A stretch of 64,000 nt of DNA from Agrococcus baldri. GTDB lineage: Bacteria; Actinomycetota; Actinomycetes; Actinomycetales; Microbacteriaceae. The notes below the pieces were generated by a model that made no database searches, had not been told where the DNA came from, and saw only the letters and a program-made list of their open reading frames with translations. Where the stretch lies: NCBI GenBank assembly GCA_900114805.1, contig FOZN01000002.1, positions 310,001-374,000 on the forward strand, in the 5' to 3' direction. Shown here piece after piece: positions 17,678 through 26,791 of the stretch. The translations under genes were made by a program, and so were the position numbers. How positions within the stretch are numbered: the first letter of the stretch is position 1; each line of letters starts with the position of its first letter.

Positions 17678-18477
17678 TCGACGTCAACTCGCCCGACTTC
17701 TGGCCGAAGCTGCTCGAGGTGATGCTCGAGGGCACGTGGGAGACCATCTACATGACGGCCATCGCCATGGCCATCACCTTCGTCGTCGGCCTGCCGCTGG
17801 GCATCGTCCTGGTCGGCACCGAGCAGGGGCGCTTCCTCGAGGCGCCGGCCGGGCAGCGCTGGCTCGGCACCGCCATCAACCGGGTGCTCGGCTTCGTCGT
17901 CAACCTGGGCCGCTCGGTGCCATTCATCGTGCTGATGATCGCGCTCATCCCCGTCACCCGCTGGCTGCTGGGCTCGTTCATCGGCACGGGCCCCGCGATC
18001 GTGCCGCTGACGCTCGTGGCGATCCCGTTCTTCGTGCGCGTGGTCGAGATCGCCGTGCGCGAGGTCGACCCGGGCCTGTTCGAGGCGGCCGACTCGCTCG
18101 GAGCCTCCCGCTGGCTGCTCGTCAAGCGCGTGTTGCTGCCGCAGGCGTGGCCGGCGATCCTGCTCGGCACCGCCACCACCATCACCTCGATCATCAACTT
18201 CTCGGCGATGGTCGGCGTGGTCGGCGGCGGCGGCCTCGGCAACGTCGCGCTGACCTACGGCATGCAGCGCTACAGCGTGCTGCACATCGTCTTCGTCGTC
18301 ATCATCCTGTTCGTGCTCGTGCAGGCCATCCAGTGGCTGCTCACCCTCGCAGCCAAGCGCTTCGGCGCCGTGCCCACCAGGCGCGGCGGCAAGAAGGCGA
18401 TGACGGATGCGCAGGCGCACCTCGATGCGGACGTCCCGAGCACGCGGTCCACGACCGTGCCGCAGAGCCCGCACTGA
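17674..18477 (+). CDS. metI: Methionine ABC transporter permease
   Basis: A 267-residue integral membrane protein with five to six hydrophobic segments. The ABC permease EAA loop is EAADSLGASRWLLVKRVLLP, contacting MetN. NLGRSVPFIVLMIALIPVTR and ALTYGMQRY are MetI-like. ATGA overlap with metN indicates coupled translation. The C-terminal 35 residues after VPTRRGGKK are charged and atypically long, probably a disordered cytoplasmic tail. Confidence 0.92.
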
Positions 18478-18574
18478 GCCAGCCCGGCGGCCCTGCTGCC
18501 GAGCACCCGAACCCGCGCCGGCGCGCCCAGGCCGCCGCAGCGCATCCGAACCCATCACCACCGAAGGAAGCACC

Positions 18575-19402
18575 ATGACTTTCACCATCAAGCGTCGCGT
18601 CGCGACCACCATCGCCGCGGGCCTGACCGTCGCGGCCCTTGCCGCCTGCTCGGCGGGCGCGCCCGCCGAGGCGCCCGAGGACGGCTCGCTCGGCACCATC
18701 CGTGTCGGCGCCCTGCCGGTGCCGGCCGGCGACATGCTCACGTGGGTCGACGAGAACCTCGCCGAAGAGGCGGGCCTCGACATCGAGTGGGTCGAGTTCA
18801 CCGACTACAACACGCCCAACCCGGCGCTCACCGACGGCTCGACCGAGGCGAACCTGTTCCAGAACACCACGTTCATGGAGACCTACAACTCGCAGGCCGG
18901 TGGCGAGCTGGTCTCGGTCGGCGACATCTACCTGCCGGCGGCCGCCTTCTACTCGGAGTCGATCGGCTCGCTCGAGGAGCTGCCCGAGGGCGCCTCGATC
19001 GCCATCCCCAACGACCCGACGAACGAGGCGCGCGCGCTCGAGATCCTCGCGGCCGAGGGCCTGATCGAGATCGCCGAGGGCACCACCAACCTCGACGGCA
19101 TCACCTCGAACCCGCAGAACTTCGCGTTCACCGAGGTCGAGAACGCCACGCTGCCGCTGGCGATCCCCGACAACGACGCCGTCTTCGTCACCGCCTCGTT
19201 CGCGCTGCCGGCCGGTCTGACCGGTGAGCAGGCGATCCTGGTCGAGGGCAGCGACAGCGACTACTTCAACGCGCTCGTCACCACCCCCGAGCTCGAGGAC
19301 GACCCGCGCGTGGCCGCGCTCTACGAGCTGCTCACCTCTGACGAGCTGCAGCAGTACCTGCTCGACACCTGGGGCGGGCTGATCGTGCCGATCGAGAACT
19401 GA
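18575..19402 (+). CDS. metQ: Methionine-binding lipoprotein
   Basis: The 275-residue substrate-binding lipoprotein starts MTFTIKRRVATTIAAG behind GAAGGAAG. The lipobox is LAACSAG, so the mature Cys is near residue 28. The NlpA/MetQ family stretches are present: GTIRVGALPVPAGDMLTWV, FTDYNTPNPALTDGSTEANL, then FQNTTFMETY. It delivers methionine to MetNI at the outer face of the membrane. Separated from metI by 97 bp, but in the same orientation and most likely the same operon. It ends just before a long inverted repeat. Confidence 0.92.
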   Translation: MTFTIKRRVATTIAAGLTVAALAACSAGAPAEAPEDGSLGTIRVGALPVPAGDMLTWVDENLAEEAGLDIEWVEFTDYNTPNPALTDGSTEANLFQNTTFMETYNSQAGGELVSVGDIYLPAAAFYSESIGSLEELPEGASIAIPNDPTNEARALEILAAEGLIEIAEGTTNLDGITSNPQNFAFTEVENATLPLAIPDNDAVFVTASFALPAGLTGEQAILVEGSDSDYFNALVTTPELEDDPRVAALYELLTSDELQQYLLDTWGGLIVPIEN

Positions 19403-19416
19403 GCGACTCCCCCGTC

Positions 19417-19468
19417 AGTTGAGGGTTTGCGTCCGAGTAGTGCTCAACTCGGACGCGGACCCTCAACT
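19417..19468. terminator. 22-bp inverted repeat between metQ and convergent MFS gene
   Basis: Arms 19417-19438 (AGTTGAGGGTTTGCGTCC plus GAGT) and 19447-19468 pair over 22 positions; the two DNA mismatches become G-U pairs in RNA. The loop is 8 nt. It sits between convergent genes and overlaps the last codons of the MFS gene (stop at 19463). No U-tract follows on either side, so it could be a bidirectional terminator or a REP-type element. Confidence 0.6.
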
Positions 19469-20719
19469 CGTCTTCGGCTCCATTGCTGCGGCGATCTGCG
19501 GCCGCGCGTCGCGCAGCATGCCGGCGACCACGAGCGCCGCGGAGCCGACGAGCACGAGCAGCCACAGGCCGAGCGCATACGAATTCGTCTCGGCGTGATA
19601 CGTGGCGCCCATGACCAGCGGCGGGAAGTAGCCGCCCAGGCCGCCGGCCGCGGCCACGACGCCGGTGACGGCGCCCACCTTGTCGGGCGGGGTCGACGGG
19701 CCGATCCAGGCGAACACGGCGCCCATGCCGAGCCCCATCGCCGCCGCCATCAGGATGAACACCACTCCCGTGAGCACACCCTCGGGCGGCTGCTGGCCCA
19801 CGACGTAGGCGGTCACAAGGATGCCGGCGAGCGAGATGAGCGCGACCACCTTCGGCCCGAACCGGTCTGCCAGCACACCGCCGATCGGGCGCGCGACCAC
19901 GGCCGCCGCAGCGAACAGCGCGGTGCGCGTGCCGGCGCCGATCGGGTCGACCTCGTTGGGGTAGATCGTGATCAGGTACTTGGGCAGGTAGGTCGAGAAC
20001 GCGACGAAGCCGCCGAACACGATCGCGTACAGGAACGACATCTTCCACGTGATGAGCAGCCCCAGTGCACCGACGACCTTGGGCACGAGCTTCTGGTGGC
20101 TCGAGGCCCACGCCGGCGACTCGCGCATGCCGAACCAGACCAGCAGCGCGAAGAGCACCATGACTGCGACGATCAGGAGGTGCGTCGGCCAGTAGCCGAC
20201 CCATGCCACGAGCCGCGGCGTGAGGAACGCCGACACGGCGGTGCCGATCATGCCCATGCCGAACACGCCGGTCGCGAAGCCGCGTCGCTGCGGCGCGAAC
20301 CAGGCGCTCGCGAACGGGATGCCGGCGGCGAAGATCGTGCCGGGGATGCCGAGGAGGAACGCCGCCACCAGCAGCAGCGGGTAGCTGCCGATGCTGCCTG
20401 CGAGGGCGACCAGCAGCACCGCCGGCACACCCAGCAGCAGCACCGCGCTGAACATGATGCGCCCGCCGAACCGGTCGGTCATCGCCCCGACGACGATGCG
20501 CCCGAGCGCGCCGACGAGCACGGGCATGGCGAGCAGGATCGACATCTGCCCCTGATCGAGTGCCATCGACTCGGCGTAGATGTTCTGCAGCGGCGCGATC
20601 GCCATCCACGCCCAGAAGCCCACGGTCGAGGCGAGCGTCGCGATGATGACCTGGGTCATGCCGCCGCGCAGGTTCGGTGCAGCAGCAGCTGTCTGCTCAG
20701 CAGGGGCGCTCGTCGACAT
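19463..20719 (-). CDS. MFS transporter, nitrate/nitrite porter-like
   Basis: A 418-residue, 12-segment carrier. AMPVLVGALGRIVVGAMTDR followed by FGGR resembles the first NarK/NNP-family signature, and YPNEVDPIGAGTRTALFAAA and PIGGVLADRFGPK are also MFS-like. NNP carriers move nitrate, nitrite or similar anions. No nitrate reductase or regulator is nearby, so the ion is uncertain. ATG 20719 (MSTSAPAEQTAA) is preferred over GTG 20761 because a GGAG lies just upstream of it. Confidence 0.75.
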   Translation of the reverse strand: MSTSAPAEQTAAAAPNLRGGMTQVIIATLASTVGFWAWMAIAPLQNIYAESMALDQGQMSILLAMPVLVGALGRIVVGAMTDRFGGRIMFSAVLLLGVPAVLLVALAGSIGSYPLLLVAAFLLGIPGTIFAAGIPFASAWFAPQRRGFATGVFGMGMIGTAVSAFLTPRLVAWVGYWPTHLLIVAVMVLFALLVWFGMRESPAWASSHQKLVPKVVGALGLLITWKMSFLYAIVFGGFVAFSTYLPKYLITIYPNEVDPIGAGTRTALFAAAAVVARPIGGVLADRFGPKVVALISLAGILVTAYVVGQQPPEGVLTGVVFILMAAAMGLGMGAVFAWIGPSTPPDKVGAVTGVVAAAGGLGGYFPPLVMGATYHAETNSYALGLWLLVLVGSAALVVAGMLRDARPQIAAAMEPKTS

Positions 20720-20832
20720 CGTCGGCTCCGCTCGTAGGAACGTCGTAGGCGTCAGGCTCACGGTAGCCGTGCGAGTGCCCGGCTGTCACCCCTTGCGACC
20801 GGGCACGGTGACGAGGCGCGAGAGAATGGAGC

Positions 20833-22014
20833 GTGCTCGACCTCTCGCCCCGTGACGGCGCCGCCTCAGCGATCGCCGGCCCGCGCCAGCTCGCAGCCTC
20901 GGCGCCGATCCGCACGGCGGTCAGCGGCACGCAGATCGCCATCCCGATCCTGACCGTCGAGATCACCGGCGACCTGGCCCTCGGCGCGGCGCTCGTCGCC
21001 GTCGCGCTCGTGCCGAGCATCGTCGCCGCACCGCTCGCGGGCGCGCTGCTGGATCGCGCCCGCCGGCCGCGCGCCCTGCTGATCGCCGCCGCCGCCGGCA
21101 TGGCCGTCGCCTACGGCATCGCCGCCGCCCTCGGACCCGTGCCGGTGTGGGCGGTGGCCGCAGCACTGGCCGTCAGCGGCCTACTCACACCCTTCGGCTT
21201 CGGTGGGCTGTCGAGCTTCGTCGCCCCACCGGGCTCGGATGCGCGACGCGCGTACGCGCTGGACGCGCTCAGCTACAACGTGGGCGGGGTTGCAGGACCG
21301 GCGATCGTCGCAGCCCTCGCGCCGACGCTCGGGGCGCGCTGGGCGCTCGCGGCGATGGCGGTGATCGCGCTCGTCTCGCTCGCCGCCTACCCGCTGCTGC
21401 CGATGCGCCCCCGCGACGCGAAGCATCCGGGACTCCTGCGATCGATGGGCGCAGGCATCACCGCGATGGTCGTCCACCGGCGACTTGCCGTCGTCACCAT
21501 CTCTGGCACGCTCGCCGAGCTCGGCCGCGGCATCATGCCGATCGCCGCCATCGGCATCGCGCTGCTCGCCACCGGGGATGCGTCGCTGAGCGCCCTCATC
21601 GTCGCCGGCTACGCGGTCGGGGCGCTCATCGGCGCCGTGATCGAGCCGCTGCGCCGCCGCACGCTCTCGGCGCACGCGACGCTGGGCATCGGCTACGCAC
21701 TCGTCGGCCTCGCCACGCTCGCCGCCGCGATCGATCTCGGCATCGGCTGGACGGTCGCGCTCATCGCGCTCTCCGGGCTGTGCAGCGCGGCACCGACCGC
21801 CGCGATGCTGCTGCTGCGGCGCGACGAGAGCCCCGCCGAGGTCGTCGCGCAGGTGTTCACCATGGGCGCCGCGCTGCGCACCACCGCGAGCGCCGCCGGC
21901 ACCGCCCTCGCCGGCGCGCTGGCGGGGCTCGACCCGCTGCTGATGCTGGCGCTCTCGGGCGGCATCTGGCTGCTGAGTGCTGCGGCGATGCTCGCCTTCC
22001 CCCGCGGGCGCTGA
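20833..22014 (+). CDS. MFS transporter (drug/efflux type)
   Basis: A 393-residue carrier with about 12 hydrophobic segments, starting at GTG 20833 (MLDLSPRDGAASAIAGPRQL). The loop AGALLDRARRPRALLI is a degenerate MFS motif A. The C-terminal half repeats the pattern (ALIGAVIEPLRRRTL). This resembles small MFS exporters with unknown substrates. It diverges from the NarK-like gene with 113 bp between starts. No adjacent regulator. Confidence 0.78.
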   Translation: MLDLSPRDGAASAIAGPRQLAASAPIRTAVSGTQIAIPILTVEITGDLALGAALVAVALVPSIVAAPLAGALLDRARRPRALLIAAAAGMAVAYGIAAALGPVPVWAVAAALAVSGLLTPFGFGGLSSFVAPPGSDARRAYALDALSYNVGGVAGPAIVAALAPTLGARWALAAMAVIALVSLAAYPLLPMRPRDAKHPGLLRSMGAGITAMVVHRRLAVVTISGTLAELGRGIMPIAAIGIALLATGDASLSALIVAGYAVGALIGAVIEPLRRRTLSAHATLGIGYALVGLATLAAAIDLGIGWTVALIALSGLCSAAPTAAMLLLRRDESPAEVVAQVFTMGAALRTTASAAGTALAGALAGLDPLLMLALSGGIWLLSAAAMLAFPRGR

Positions 22015-22051
22015 TCGCGCTCCGACGCGATTAGAGGCACAGCAGTGCGCG

Positions 22052-22312
22052 TCAAGCCGTCGCCTGGCCGCGCGCCTCTACCGCGGCTGCCGCACGGGCA
22101 CGGGCACTGGCGATCAGCAGCAGCGTCACCGGCACCGAGAGCGTCAGGAAGCCGCTCGGGCCGACGATCCAGACGCATCCGAGTGCCCAGGCGCCCAGCG
22201 CGACGCCGACCCAGGCGGGCAGGACCCGGCCGCGGCGGCCCTCGCGCACGCGCGGTCGCGGCCCGGCTACTGCAGCTGCACGATCACCCAGAGCCTCGCT
22301 CCCGGCGGCCAC
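22052..22312 (-). CDS. Small two-segment membrane protein
   Basis: An 86-codon frame with a basic N-terminus and two hydrophobic segments (LPAWVGVALGAWALGCVWIV and GFLTLSVPVTLLLIASARAR), ending in an Ala-rich tail. The start is uncertain; a later GTG inside the basic stretch (VREGRRGRVLP) is also possible. It lies 31 bp downstream of another small membrane protein on the same strand. Function unknown. Confidence 0.45.
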   Translation of the reverse strand: MAAGSEALGDRAAAVAGPRPRVREGRRGRVLPAWVGVALGAWALGCVWIVGPSGFLTLSVPVTLLLIASARARAAAAVEARGQATA

Positions 22313-22343
22313 ATCAGCTGCGTCAGCGCAATGGCGGCGGGGC

Positions 22344-22601
22344 CTACGGCTCCTTGATCTCCGGGTTGCGGCGGGTGATCACCGCGCGCAGCACGATGAC
22401 GCCGACGACCACCGCGACCACGAACAGCGCGACGACCCCGATCGGCACCATGAGGCTCCACAGGCCATCGGATGCGCTGGGCGTCGTCGCCGCGGAGACG
22501 AGCTGGAGCCAGGGCCAGGCGAGGGCGGTGCTGGGGATGTCGGCGGAGTCGGCGACCAGGGAGACGACGTGCGGGGCAGGGTGGAGAGCTATGCATCTCA
22601 C
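22344..22601 (-). CDS. Small single-pass membrane protein
   Basis: The supported part is the C-terminal region with one strong hydrophobic segment (VPIGVVALFVVAVVVGVIVL) followed by a basic stop-transfer RAVITRRNPEIKEP, giving a cytoplasmic tail. GTG 22601 is a plausible start (85 residues); an upstream ATG at 22772 would add arginine-rich sequence that looks noncoding. TAGCGT just upstream resembles an actinobacterial -10 box. Confidence 0.45.
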   Translation of the reverse strand: MRCIALHPAPHVVSLVADSADIPSTALAWPWLQLVSAATTPSASDGLWSLMVPIGVVALFVVAVVVGVIVLRAVITRRNPEIKEP

Positions 22602-22689
22602 GCTAGCCCATCGGGGTACACCTTTGGGGTACACGGCTCGTGCGACCGGCCGACGACCGACTGCATCGCCGACCGCCGTCGGGCTGCCG

Positions 22690-23367
22690 CTACGTGACGC
22701 GGCGGGCGATCGCCAGGCCGTCCCAGCCCTTCGCGCCCACCGTCTGCAGCGCGGTCGACTCGAGCCGCGCATCCGCCCCCATCGCCTCGAGCACCGCGCG
22801 GGAGCCCTGCGTCATCGACGACTCAGCGTGCGCGTGCACGACGTCGCCGGCGCGCACGACGTTGTCGACCACGATGAGCGCGCCCGGGCCGGTCAGCCGC
22901 ATCGCGAAGTCGAGGTAGGCGAGGTTCGACTCCTTGTCGGCGTCGATGAAGACGAAGTCGAACGGATGCGCGGCCTCGTCGACGAGGCGCTGCAGGCTGT
23001 CGACGGCGCGGCCCACGCGGATCTCGACCCGCTCGCCCAGCCCCGCGTCGTCGAGGCTCTCGCGGGCAATCGCGGCATGGTCGGGCTCGAGCTCGAGCGT
23101 GACGACCTGCCCGCCCTCGCCGACGCCGCGCGCCAGGTGCAGGGTGGAGTAGCCGCCGAGCGTGCCGATCTCGAGGGCGCGGCGCGTGCCGGCGATGCGC
23201 GCGAGCAGCTCGAGCAGCCGAGCCTGCAGCGGCGACACCTCGATGTCGGGCAGTCCCTCGGAGTGCTGGCGGGCGCGGGTGCCGGCGGCGGCGCCATCCT
23301 CGACGCGCAGGGTGGCGGCGAGGTAGGCCTCGACCTCGCTCGCGGTGACCTCGGTGGGCTCGGCCAT
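22690..23367 (-). CDS. O-methyltransferase family 3 (SAM-dependent)
   Basis: A 225-residue methyltransferase of the caffeoyl-CoA/catechol type. The SAM-binding motif I is RALEIGTLGGYSTLHLARGV, motif II VVTLELEPDHAAIARESL, and the metal/SAM stretch FDFVFIDADKESNLAYLDFA; a later PGALIVVDNVVRAGDV matches the family. Divalent metal-dependent methylation of a hydroxyl group is expected. Start at ATG 23367, after a GAGGAGGCACC-like ribosome site. No pathway partner adjacent. Confidence 0.88.
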   Translation of the reverse strand: MAEPTEVTASEVEAYLAATLRVEDGAAAGTRARQHSEGLPDIEVSPLQARLLELLARIAGTRRALEIGTLGGYSTLHLARGVGEGGQVVTLELEPDHAAIARESLDDAGLGERVEIRVGRAVDSLQRLVDEAAHPFDFVFIDADKESNLAYLDFAMRLTGPGALIVVDNVVRAGDVVHAHAESSMTQGSRAVLEAMGADARLESTALQTVGAKGWDGLAIARRVT

Positions 23368-23523
23368 GGTGCCTCCTCGCTCGTGTCGCCAGTCTGCGGC
23401 ACGGGCGCGGCGGGCGCCAGGGCTCACTCGTCGGCGGCCGCCACATCCCATTCGCGGCACTCTCGAAGCCGGTCGCGGTCGTGCCACGCGCACATGCTCG
23501 CTCCCTCTGGGAGCATGGCCACC

Positions 23524-24492
23524 ATGGCCAACGAGCACATCATCGGACAGCGCGACGATCCCGGCATGCCCCGCTACGGGGGCATCGCGACGTTCGCGCT
23601 GCTGCCCCAGGCGCACGCGGTGGAGCACGCCGACATCGCCGTCGTGGGCATCCCCTTCGACTCGGGCACCAGCTTCCGGCCGGGCGCGCGCTTCGGCCCG
23701 GCGCATGTGCGCGAGCACTCGAGGCAGCTGCATCCGTATCACTTCATGCACGACGCCCACCCGTTCCGCGACCGCCAGGTCGTCGATGCGGGCGACTTCC
23801 GCGTCGGGCCGTATGACATCGAGGCCGCAGTGGCGTCGATCCATGCGCAGGCGAGGTCGCTCGGTGAGCAGGGCACCCGCATCATCGCCATCGGCGGCGA
23901 CCACACGATCGCGCTGCCGCTGCTGCGGGCGGCGGCCGCGCAGCACGGGCCGCTCGCGGTGCTGCACTTCGATGCGCACCTCGACACGTGGGACACGCTG
24001 CACGGCGCCAGCATCTGGCACGGCTCACCCTTCCGCCGCGCCGCCGAGGAGGGGCTGCTCGACCTGGAGCACTGCCAGCACGTGGGCATCCGCGGCGGCG
24101 TCTACGACCCGAGCGAGCTCGAGGACGACGCGCAGGCGGGCTTCCGGATCATCACCAGCGAGGAGTTCGGCCGCCGCACTCCCGAGAGCATCGCCGAGCA
24201 GATCCGCGCTCGCCTCGGCTCTGGCCCCGTCTACATCTCGATCGACATCGACGTGCTCGACCCGGCGCACGCGCCCGGCACCGGCACGCCCGAGGTCGCG
24301 GGCATCAGCACCCGCGAGCTGTTCGCGGTGCTGCGGCTGCTGCGCGGGCTGCCGATCGTGGGCGGCGACGTGGTCGAGGTGCTGCCGGCGCACGACCACG
24401 CCGGCATCACCGGGCTCGCCGCGGCCCACACCGCGTGGGAGCTGCTGACGCTCATCGACCTGCCGGCGCGGGAGGGCGGCGCCGCCGGCTGA
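23524..24492 (+). CDS. Ureohydrolase (agmatinase/arginase family)
   Basis: The 322-residue enzyme has the full binuclear Mn site: His127 in AIGGDHTIALP, Asp150/His152/Asp154 in HFDAHLDTWD, Asp241/Asp243 in ISIDIDVLDPAHAPGTGTPE. The sequence around HGASIWHGSPFRRAAEEGLL is agmatinase-like. It hydrolyses a guanidino compound to urea plus an amine; agmatine is the likeliest, but guanidinobutyrate or similar substrates cannot be excluded. ATG 23524 is preferred over ATG 23515 because GGGAG is too close to the latter. Confidence 0.87.
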   Translation: MANEHIIGQRDDPGMPRYGGIATFALLPQAHAVEHADIAVVGIPFDSGTSFRPGARFGPAHVREHSRQLHPYHFMHDAHPFRDRQVVDAGDFRVGPYDIEAAVASIHAQARSLGEQGTRIIAIGGDHTIALPLLRAAAAQHGPLAVLHFDAHLDTWDTLHGASIWHGSPFRRAAEEGLLDLEHCQHVGIRGGVYDPSELEDDAQAGFRIITSEEFGRRTPESIAEQIRARLGSGPVYISIDIDVLDPAHAPGTGTPEVAGISTRELFAVLRLLRGLPIVGGDVVEVLPAHDHAGITGLAAAHTAWELLTLIDLPAREGGAAG

Positions 24493-24519
24493 CGCCGGGC
24501 CGCACCCGCCGCGCGCGGC

Positions 24520-25191
24520 TCAGCCGCTCTCGGCGGCGGTGCCGTGCGGCGTGCCGACCGGCTTCGACTCGGGTGAGCCGCGCTGGCGCAGGTAGATCGA
24601 CAGCGCGATCATGCTGCCGACGGCGAGGAACTCCGACTGCCAGTTCTGCAGCGTGCGGTTCCAGAACTCGGCCGAGGCGACGTACTCGAGCCAGCCGATC
24701 GTCTGCTCGCCGTGCTGCAGCTGCTCGTCGTTGTAGACGGTGACGCCGGCCAGCGACTGCGCGAGCCACGAGAGCACGAAGATCACGCCCATGGTCAGCA
24801 GCAGCGAGTTCGAGAAGAGCACATGCCGCCAGCCGCGCACCTTCGCCCACTGCGGCGAATCGGCCTTGGCGAACTCGTGCACCTGTTGCTGCTCGTCGGT
24901 GCCGATGCCCTCTTCGCCGGGCTTCTTCGACTCCGGCGAGCCCTGCTGCACGAGCCAGATGGTGGCGAAGATGTAGAGGAAGAACTGCAGATACTCCGAC
25001 TGCCAGTTCTCGGCCACGTCGACCAGGAACGACGACGAGGCGATGAAGTCGACGTAGCCGACCGTCGCGTCGCCGTGCGCGACCTGCTCGTCGTTGAAGA
25101 CCGCCAGCCCGGCGAACGACTGGCCGAGCAGCGCCAGCAGGAAGATGGCGCCGAAGGCGATCGAGAGCCCGTGTCTGCGCATGCCCATCAC
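24520..25191 (-). CDS. DUF6766-type membrane protein, internally duplicated
   Basis: The 223-residue protein contains two copies of one unit, offset by 121 residues. Copy 1 has GQSFAGLAVFNDEQVAHG (23-40), ENWQSEYLQF (61-70) and QQGSPESK (82-89); copy 2 has AQSLAGVTVYNDEQLQHG (144-161), QNWQSEFLAV (182-191) and QRGSPESK (203-210). Each copy has two hydrophobic segments, so four in total. It resembles proteins named DUF6766, whose function is unknown to me. Its start overlaps the stop of a 37-codon membrane peptide gene by 4 bp. Confidence 0.75.
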   Translation of the reverse strand: MMGMRRHGLSIAFGAIFLLALLGQSFAGLAVFNDEQVAHGDATVGYVDFIASSSFLVDVAENWQSEYLQFFLYIFATIWLVQQGSPESKKPGEEGIGTDEQQQVHEFAKADSPQWAKVRGWRHVLFSNSLLLTMGVIFVLSWLAQSLAGVTVYNDEQLQHGEQTIGWLEYVASAEFWNRTLQNWQSEFLAVGSMIALSIYLRQRGSPESKPVGTPHGTAAESG

Positions 25192-25301
25192 CGCCCCACC
25201 AGCGGCAGCACGATCATGATCGTGAGGCCGATCGCGATGACGGTCAGGCAGACTGCGAACACCGCCCGGGTGCCGGGCGTGCCCCGCTCATCGTCACGCA
25301 T
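25188..25301 (-). CDS. 37-residue membrane peptide coupled to the DUF6766 gene
   Basis: The product starts MRDDERGTPGTRAVFAVCLT and has a single hydrophobic segment to the end (VIAIGLTIMIVLPLVG-R). Its stop overlaps the ATG of the DUF6766 gene by 4 bp, a strong sign that it is translated and coupled. Function unknown; a small partner of the four-segment protein is a reasonable guess. Confidence 0.6.
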   Translation of the reverse strand: MRDDERGTPGTRAVFAVCLTVIAIGLTIMIVLPLVGR

Positions 25302-25464
25302 GCTCGAAGCATGCTCCGCGTCCCTGAGATGGGGCTCAGAGCCGCGCCGCGGCCCCCGGGCGCGCATCAGCGCTGCGCTCCCCCGCGCGGCGGAGGCGAC
25401 CCGACGCATCCGCCCGCCTCGTGACGGAGGCGCGCGCCGCCGCCGCGCGCATAGGCTCGAGCGC

Positions 25465-26694
25465 ATGCCCGTGCGCCCTGCCCCCGACGCGCGATCGCTG
25501 CGCGCCGACGCGCTGCTCGCCGGCGTGCTCGCGCTGGTCGGCTGCCTGATGGTGGCGCTCACCGCGATGACCGGGATGCAGTTCGCCGACGTGCCCATCT
25601 GGCAGCCGATGCTCGCCGCCGTGGTGCTCGCCGCGCCGCTGATGCTGCGCCGGGTGCAGCCGGTGGCGGCCTCGATCGCGCAGGTGGTCATCTACATCGT
25701 CGCGGGCGAGCTGGGCGTGATCGAGATCTACGTCTCGCAGGTGGCGCTGTTCATGGGCTTCTACTCGATCGGCGCGTGGGACGCGAACCGCACGCGCGCG
25801 CTGTGGACGCGCGTGAGCATCGTCGTGGTGATGGCCGCGTGGCTCGCGTCGTCGGCGGTGCGCGGCTTCTTCGACCCGGAGACGGGCGAGCGCGGCGTCT
25901 CGGCGTTCTTCGCGCTGCTGATGATCCAGATCGTCATCAACATCGCCTACTTCGGCGGCGCCTGGATCTTCGGCGACCGCGCCTGGGCGAGCGCCCTCGA
26001 GCAGGAGCGCCTGGCCGCCGCCCACGCAGAGATCGAGGCGCAGCAGTCGCAGCTGGCCGAGCAGGCCGTCTCGCTCGAGCGGGTGCGCATCGCGCGCGAG
26101 CTGCACGACGTGGTCGCCCACCACGTCTCGGCGATGGGCGTGCAGGCCGGTGCCGCCCGGCGCGTGCTGACCACCGATGCGGACAAGGCGGCGGATGCGC
26201 TGCGGCACGTCGAGCAGTCGGCGCGCGACGCGATCGGGGAGCTCCGGTCGCTCGTGGTGACGCTGCGCTCCGACGAGGACGCCACCGCCTCGGCGCCGGA
26301 TCTGGACGCGCTGCCGCCGCTGGTCGCCGCCGCCCAGGCGGCCGGCCAGCGCGTGACGCTGACCGAGATCGGCACGCCGCGCCCGGTCACCCCGATGGCC
26401 GGGCTGACCGCCTACCGCGTCGTGCAGGAGGCGCTCACCAACGCGCGCAAGCACGCCGGACCGATGGCGCAGGTCGACGTGCGGGTGCGCTACCTGGTGG
26501 ACGAGCTCGAGGTGGAGGTCGCCGACGACGGGCACGGCTCCGGTGCCGGCGAGCACGGCGCGGGCGCCGGCCTGCTCGGCATGCGCGAACGCGTCTCCGC
26601 GCTCGGCGGCGAGCTCGAGCTCGGGCCGCGCTCGCGCGGCGGCTGGCTGGTGCGGGCGCGGGTGCCCTCGGCGGCAGCGCGGCCGAGCGACTGA
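25465..26694 (+). CDS. Two-component sensor histidine kinase (NarL-partner type)
   Basis: A 409-residue kinase. N-terminal part: about five hydrophobic segments (residues 15-165), then a linker coiled coil (EQERLAAAHAEIEAQQSQLA). The HisKA_3 H-box is ERVRIARELHDVVAHHVSAM with the phosphoacceptor His near residue 213. The HATPase has an N-box in VVQEALTNARKHAG and glycine box VADDGHGSGAGEHG, then GLLGMRERVSALGGELELG. A leaderless-type -10 (TAGGCT) lies about 10 bp before the ATG. Its likely partner is the NarL-type regulator at 28618, which is separated by an oppositely oriented cell-wall-binding gene. Confidence 0.9.
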   Translation: MPVRPAPDARSLRADALLAGVLALVGCLMVALTAMTGMQFADVPIWQPMLAAVVLAAPLMLRRVQPVAASIAQVVIYIVAGELGVIEIYVSQVALFMGFYSIGAWDANRTRALWTRVSIVVVMAAWLASSAVRGFFDPETGERGVSAFFALLMIQIVINIAYFGGAWIFGDRAWASALEQERLAAAHAEIEAQQSQLAEQAVSLERVRIARELHDVVAHHVSAMGVQAGAARRVLTTDADKAADALRHVEQSARDAIGELRSLVVTLRSDEDATASAPDLDALPPLVAAAQAAGQRVTLTEIGTPRPVTPMAGLTAYRVVQEALTNARKHAGPMAQVDVRVRYLVDELEVEVADDGHGSGAGEHGAGAGLLGMRERVSALGGELELGPRSRGGWLVRARVPSAAARPSD

Positions 26695-26703
26695 GCGGTC
26701 ACG

Positions 26704-26760
26704 GCCCGACCGCGCCGCCACCGCCCGACCACGCCGCCGCCGCCCGACCACGCCGTCGCC
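26704..26760. repeat. 19-bp tandem repeat, three copies
   Basis: Units GCCCGACCGCGCCGCCACC (26704-26722), then 26723-26741 and 26742-26760 with one to three substitutions each. They lie between the convergent kinase and cell-wall-binding genes, just after the kinase stop. Likely replication-slippage products. Confidence 0.6.
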
Positions 26761-26791
26761 GCGCAGCTCAGCCGTCACGGCCGAACGCGAG

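Noticed and set aside
22045-23514. Upstream part of an 815-codon plus-strand frame ending in the ureohydrolase
   Set aside because: Antisense to the O-methyltransferase; only the part from 23524 resembles a protein family.
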